DNA of 64,000 nucleotides from positions 288,167 to 352,166 of the forward strand of contig VZTJ01001760.1 of assembly GCA_013397795.1 (NCBI GenBank). The letters are read 5' to 3'. Every line of letters starts with the position of its first letter. The first letter of the stretch is position 1. The position numbers were made by a program, and so were the translations under genes. The DNA comes from Orthonyx spaldingii. Lineage: Eukaryota > Chordata > Aves > Passeriformes > Orthonychidae. Positions 59,183-64,000 of this stretch are shown piece after piece. Under the pieces are notes generated by a model. That model had not been told where the DNA came from. It worked only from the letters and a program-made list of their open reading frames with translations, and ran no database searches.

Positions 59183-60359
59183 GAATGGGTTTTTTTAACA
59201 AAGCTACTGCACTCATAATTCTTCACACTAATCCCATCCCTGGCACAAATCTTCTGTCTCAATCTCCCTATTTTTTCCCTGTCCACATTCTGACATCCAT
59301 TAAATTCTCGGTGTGCCCAAAGCTTACCAATACGGCACACTGCTTTATCCAGTGGCATCAGTCCATCAATAAAGCTCAGCTGTGCAGTTCATCTGCTCTC
59401 CCGCATTTTTGGGTTACTGTAAATTATGTGGATGCTGGAGCCATGTGTTAGCACCAGGGCCTGAGGCCTGCATTGGACTCCCTGTTCTCCAGCAACATCA
59501 GGGATGAGGCAGGAGTGGGACTTTCCCATAATTTCCAGGGACACACAAAGCCAAAAGAATAAGAAGTGGTCTTTGCTAAAACTCAGCCCGGCTGGGAGGG
59601 AATGAGAACAAGTCTTTCTCCTTGGCTGTGACTTTCCACTCATCTTCTCTCTTTTCTCACTCCAGAATAAATGCACAATTAAAACACAATCAATCTCTGT
59701 GACATTTCCAAAGTGTGCAGTCAGTGTACTAGCTTCTTTCGTAGCCTTGGCGGGAGCCCAGATTTCTTGGAAAAAAAATAAGCTCTTGACTTTCCCCTCG
59801 GAGAAATTCAAGATTAAAGGTTGTCGAGTGGGGACAAATCAAGCATCAAATTTGTTGTGAACAGATTAATGTGCTGAAGAGATTTCTCTGAGTGACTGTT
59901 CAGGTTTAGTAGTAAGTGGGAATGGTTAATTCTAATGGTAGCCAGTGATTTGCATTCAATAGCTCTGTGTAATGTGGGAAAATACAGGGTTTTTTTAATT
60001 GAAGTGACTTGTTACACCTTCTTTCATCAAAAAATAAGGAGAGTGAGAGGTGAGAAACCTATTAGATGAAAAGCCCCTTGTTTGTACTGAGAGAAAAAAA
60101 GAAAAGGTGTTCTCAGTTTATAGTTTATTTGTCATCTCAACAGAGACAGGAAGAAAAATATCAATATTTAAGACTACCTCTAGCAATTGTGTGTTTTGTT
60201 TTTCTATTTATACACCCTCAAGGTGCATAGAGGGTTACAGCAATGCCTCAGGTCACACTCATAATAACGGGAACCTCACTTTTATTTTTTTCCCCCCATC
60301 TCTCTTTAAAACAACTCTATTAGTACGGCGCAAGCTACCTTAAGCAGCATCTGACATAT

Positions 60360-60800
60360 ACAAACTGTTGCCTGTAGGTTGCCTGTTTGTTTGATTTTCT
60401 GCAGTGTGAAGGTTGAGTTGAGTCATTTTGCACCCAATTACTTTGCAGTAAATTTGTCGGATGATTCTTGTCGTGCCGTATTGATCCAACGTGTCACCTT
60501 GAACTTGTTTATTGACACATCAAATTCCGAAGGCAGCCCTGTTCAATTTACCACTTCCCAATTATGGCATTTATATGATGTCACTGAAGCTTCTTGTCAC
60601 GTTCAGATGAGACCATTTTCCCCCCTCCACCACCAATCACCTGAGCAGCGGTTGCCATTTTTCTCTGACCTTTCCTGAGACAGATGGTGGTTCATAAAAT
60701 ACATCATTAACACACATGTCATTTTGTCTTGCCTGGATTTTTTAAGTGAAAGGTGCTTTGTTCAACAAAAGACTTTTCAATTTTGTCCTCAGTGACGGTG
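60360..60800. other. Candidate conserved non-coding element
   Basis: Repeat-free for over 400 bases: 'tgcacccaattactttgcag', 'taaatttgtcggatgattct', 'tgtttattgacacatcaaat', 'cccaattatggcatttatat', 'catcattaacacacatgtca' and 'gttcaacaaaagacttttca'. Several CpG-containing words persist, which is unusual in neutral avian DNA and mildly supports constraint. Confidence 0.4.
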
Positions 60801-62918
60801 CTGCTAAATAGGATTTTTATCCTGACACTGGAGAAGGGGGTTCACCCCAATTGGTTCACCAGGGGATTCACACCATGATACCAGGAGAGCTTCATCCTTG
60901 GCCCGACAGAGACCTGCATCCCCAGATGGTCACGGGAGCTGCATTCATCCCAACATCACAGGACCCAGCCTGCTGCTCTGACACACAAAAAACAGGTGTG
61001 GGAAATGGGATGTTGATGTGACGTTCGCCACAATGCTTCACTGATGGTCAGAGATGAGCACACAGAAGCAACAGCTATTTTCTTTTCAAAGTCTTTCAGG
61101 ATTTGTGAGTTTATGATGCCAAAGATGCTGCAAATAACCTCCTTTTTCACCCTGAGGTGTTCTGTTTCCTTTAGAACTGTCCATTCAGCTTCTTGGTAAC
61201 TCAGGAAGTGGGCAGGAAGATCATTTGAAAGTACTGCTTTCTCTTAACTTATAATAATATTTGATGCCAACAGCTAGAAATATTATCTGAATATCTTTCT
61301 CCCTTTGAATTAACTCAGCAACACACTTGAGTCTTGATTTTTACTGGGGCTTCAGTCCCACTACTTGAGTTTAAGATGGCTATGTGGTTTCTAAGATGAT
61401 GTCTGTCCTCTCACACTGAAGAAACTGATGTAATTCAGAAGACAATCTGGGCCAAGAGAGGTTTTTGTTGTTTGAGGCTCCCTAGGGCTTGAGGTCAATG
61501 TTAAAAGACAAAGAGAAGAGACACGCACTCTTCCAGCACATGATTTATCACTTGCCAAAACGTGCCTGAGAAAAAAGCCAGGGAAGGGGGGAGAAAAGCT
61601 ACCAGAGCAGAAGAAAAGATTATCTTCCTGGCAGTTCCTCAGTTATTATGCCAATGGTGCTTTAAAGTAGCTGGAACAAAAACAGTTCCAAATCCAATTT
61701 CATTAAATATAATTTCTTCTTCTTACTTGACGCTCACTGTTTTACTTCCCCATTTCCCTGACAGAGGACGTGATCATTTCTGCATCACTAGAACTTAGAA
61801 AAGAGCAAACAAGCATCTCTCTAAATTCCTGAACACCCCAGCTTCTCCCACTACGTTCTCACACTACCAGTTCAAATTGCTGCTCTTATTTCATCCCAAT
61901 GGAGCGGCACTGTGGTGGTGTGGCATGTGAGAGAGGAGCTATCTACACGGGGAGGAAAATAAAGCCAGCAAATGCTCTCAGGTGGAGACTTTGAAAGTCA
62001 GGTGTCAGTCAGGAGCCAGCTCCTGATTTATAAACCCCAAAGGAAGGGGTATGGGTGGATGACGGGCAGCTCTTCGTACTTGTTCAGGCAAAGCATTGGT
62101 GGTGTCACAAGTTGCCATGTGGTGAGACAGCAAGATGGCTTCTTTCCTTTGTATTCTTGGCACCTCTTGCATTTTGTTCCAGTCTTGGAGCTTTAGCCCA
62201 AGCCTAAGTCACTGATTTTGTAACAGGCACATATTGCTAATCTCCTTTAAAGACTGGGACTCTTTCTGATGCAAAGATTTTACCTGTGTCCCTCCTTCAG
62301 CTGTATCCATCTTGTGCACAGCGCCCACGTCTTTTGCTTTTCTGTCATCAGGTAAGCCACAGGTTATGAGCACCAGTCTCCTTTTCCAAAAGTCTTTGTA
62401 TCATAAGATACTAAAAATAAGTCCTCTAAGTCCACTTGGCACACTTTGATTGCCACAAATGTTCCGTACACACCCTCAGAAGTTATAGCAGCAGGGGCTA
62501 TAGCACAGCAAATGGTTTGCATTCTGATTTGGAACCACCACTGCCTTCTCTACCAGAGTCTGTGCAGATATTCCCCTACATGCAGGAGGCAAAAGCCAAA
62601 GGGGATAATATCCCAATTTCTAAAGCAGGAACTGAAGAAAAAGACACACCATTCTTGGAACATCAGATCAAGGAAGGTCCTGTGAACCTGAAGCAAAACC
62701 TCCCAACAGATAATCAGGAATATGAAGCCAGGGTCATTTCCAAGAACAGCACCATGTGCTAGCCTGTCCTGCTGCTCTGATAATTACTGGTGGTTCATCA
62801 GGTCACCCCTGAAGCCTTTGAGACCTGTGCATATACAATCTATATCTTGACATCCAGAGTGGTTTTGGCAATCTTGAGGACCTCCTCTAAAATTTCAAAT
62901 GAAGAAGGCCCTTGGCAA

Positions 62919-63256
62919 ATCACAGCATCATAGAATATCCTGAGTTGGAAGAGATCATCTTCCAACACGGATCATCCAGTCCAGCTCCCAGCCCTCACAA
63001 TCCCCACAATCCCACACCCCAACAATCCCCACCTGTGTATCCCTGGGAGCACTGTCCTAATACTCCTGGTGCTCTGGCAGGCTTGGGGCTGTGCCCATTC
63101 CCTGGGGAGCCTGTTCTGTGCCCCAGCACCCTCTGGGGGAAGAATCTTTCCTGATATCCAACCTAAACATCACCACGATGTTCCCTCAGGTTCTGTCACT
63201 GGTCACCAGAGAGAACAGATCAGTCCCTGTCCCTCTGCTGTCCCTTGTGAGGAAGC
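62919..63256 (-). mobile_element. CR1 LINE 3' fragment, divergent fourth subfamily type
   Basis: Antisense: 'atcacagcatcatagaatat', 'cctgagttggaagagatcat', 'atcatccagtccagctccca', 'ggggagcctgttctgtgccc', 'cagcaccctctgggggaaga' and 'cctgatatccaacctaaaca'. The 'cagcaccctctgggggaaga' block differs from all other copies here. The stretch 62990-63040 has 'caatcccca'-type internal repeats. Confidence 0.88.
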
Positions 63257-63967
63257 AAAGTTTGGGACTTACTTGGTTTTGGCTGGAATGACACATCTTT
63301 GTTTGCACCACTGCAAATCTCTGCACATGCTCACAAATAAAATAGGATGGAGAACAAACACTCTGGTAGATACTGGATTTATGACATGCCAAGTTTAAAT
63401 AGCACCCATAAGGCTTAAACCAGCAGCAATGGGGAATCCATTTTCAACTGCAGCAAGCACACAAGATCTCTGTCTTCTCACTGGGTAAGCTGATGATGGG
63501 CACCAATTTCCCGAACTTCTCATGCCAGGAAATTATGTCTCCACCTCCTCATGTGTGACTTAGGGTTCTTTTGTGGGTTCTTTCTAAGGTCCAAAAAGGT
63601 ACTAAAATAGCAACCATGCTAATTAAGGGTATCAGGTGACTAGAGACAGCCCTTAGATACCAATTAACCTCTGTGCCAGTTTCAGTCGGGTGTGCACACT
63701 CTCATCATGACAGCAACTGTTGAATAATTAATCCTTTAGACTAAACAAACCATTGCCGGGTTGCACTCAGCTTCCTCTTCTGCTCCTTTATGCACTGATG
63801 TCCAATTTTTTTTCTAATTGATTGTCACCCCCTTTTGAAGGGAGTGGTTTTTTTTTTTCCTTTATGTGGATGTGATTATATTATTTTCCTTGGTGATTTG
63901 AACAGTGGATCAGGGGTTGTAGTAGCCAGTATAATGGAAAGAAGTAAAAAGAGTAAGAGAAAAGAGA

Positions 63968-63968
<1 letters not shown>
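63257..63968. other. Unique non-coding sequence
   Basis: No gene recognised. Around 63640-63830 there is an AT-rich, TTAATTA-type stretch ('gaataattaatcctttagac') that may be conserved. T-run at 63848-63858. Confidence 0.4.
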
Positions 63969-63998
<30 letters not shown>

Positions 63999-64000
63999 CA
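63969..64000. repeat. (GGCA)8 microsatellite, runs off the window
   Basis: Eight perfect GGCA units reach the last base, so true length is unknown. Such a perfect tetranucleotide repeat is likely polymorphic. Confidence 0.95.

Larger units (their letters stand above)
55569..62918. other. Unique non-coding sequence, 7.3 kb without CR1
   Basis: The longest CR1-free interval in the window. No gene recognised. A TA-type microsatellite lies at 59118-59182 and a candidate conserved block at 60360-60800. The open frame at 62436-62762 starts at TTG and has its first ATG at 62580, with no recognised domain. Confidence 0.5.

Noticed and set aside
58881..59358. Antisense frames with runs of I and Y residues
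   Set aside because: The runs are translated TA microsatellite, not a membrane protein.
62436..62762. 108-codon frame that looks fairly protein-like
   Set aside because: The first codon is TTG and the first ATG is at 62580, leaving about 60 codons. No family recognised and no exon boundaries evident.
1..64000. Endogenous retrovirus or LTR elements
   Set aside because: I saw no LTR pair, primer-binding site, polypurine tract or retroviral gag/pol/env motif. The only RT traces fit CR1-type LINEs.
1..64000. tRNA, rRNA, CRISPR, operon or prokaryotic mobile elements
   Set aside because: No cloverleaf B-box pattern in context, no spaced repeat arrays, and the repeats are those of a bird genome.

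Overview
The window looks like nuclear DNA of a bird, most likely a passerine or other neoavian. The evidence is the repeat content. At least 27 short, 5'-truncated CR1 (chicken repeat 1) LINE copies are present. Many end in the CR1 terminal octamer ATTCTRTG, seen as the 'atagaatcatagaat' type motif on the other strand. L1, Alu or B-type repeats of mammals are absent. Together the young CR1 copies cover about 6.5 kb (roughly 10 percent by my own boundary estimates), 12 on the + strand and 15 on the - strand. They are distributed through every part of the window, as expected for intergenic or intronic avian DNA.

I find no convincing protein-coding gene, exon, tRNA, rRNA, CRISPR array or prokaryotic feature. 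Every open frame is short. Many depend on a non-ATG start, and several of the longer ones lie antisense to CR1 3' ends. None shows a protein family I recognise, apart from degraded reverse-transcriptase (RT) fragments of old CR1-like retrotransposons. The window is therefore best read as a gene-poor interval, intergenic or inside a very large intron.

Layout. 0-10 kb: the edge of a young CR1; an old CR1 RT fossil (about 175-465); seven further young CR1 copies, including two abutting copies at 7.1-7.4 kb; and an AT-rich palindrome block at 6.06-6.15 kb. 10-16.5 kb: no young CR1, a possible conserved block at 11.0-11.5 kb, an antisense ancient CR1 RT fossil at 12.7-13.25 kb, an ancient CR1-type 3' end at 13.65-13.75 kb, and a MIR SINE at 15.84-15.99 kb preceded by a TAAT-rich block. 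16.5-35.8 kb: ten CR1 copies separated by unique sequence. 35.8-41.4 kb: about 5.5 kb without young CR1, AT-rich and resembling conserved non-coding DNA. 41.4-49.9 kb: seven CR1 copies, including the longest one and a head-to-head pair. 49.9-62.9 kb: only one CR1 copy in about 13 kb, with several candidate conserved blocks and a TA microsatellite. 62.9-64 kb: a divergent CR1 and a (GGCA)8 microsatellite running off the right edge.

The most interesting pattern is this contrast between CR1-dense segments and long CR1-poor segments rich in TAAT and homeodomain-like words. It would fit a regulatory landscape around a developmental gene outside the window. Conservation cannot be tested from one sequence, so all conserved-element calls are low-confidence inference. 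I found no previously undescribed biological system that I could defend.
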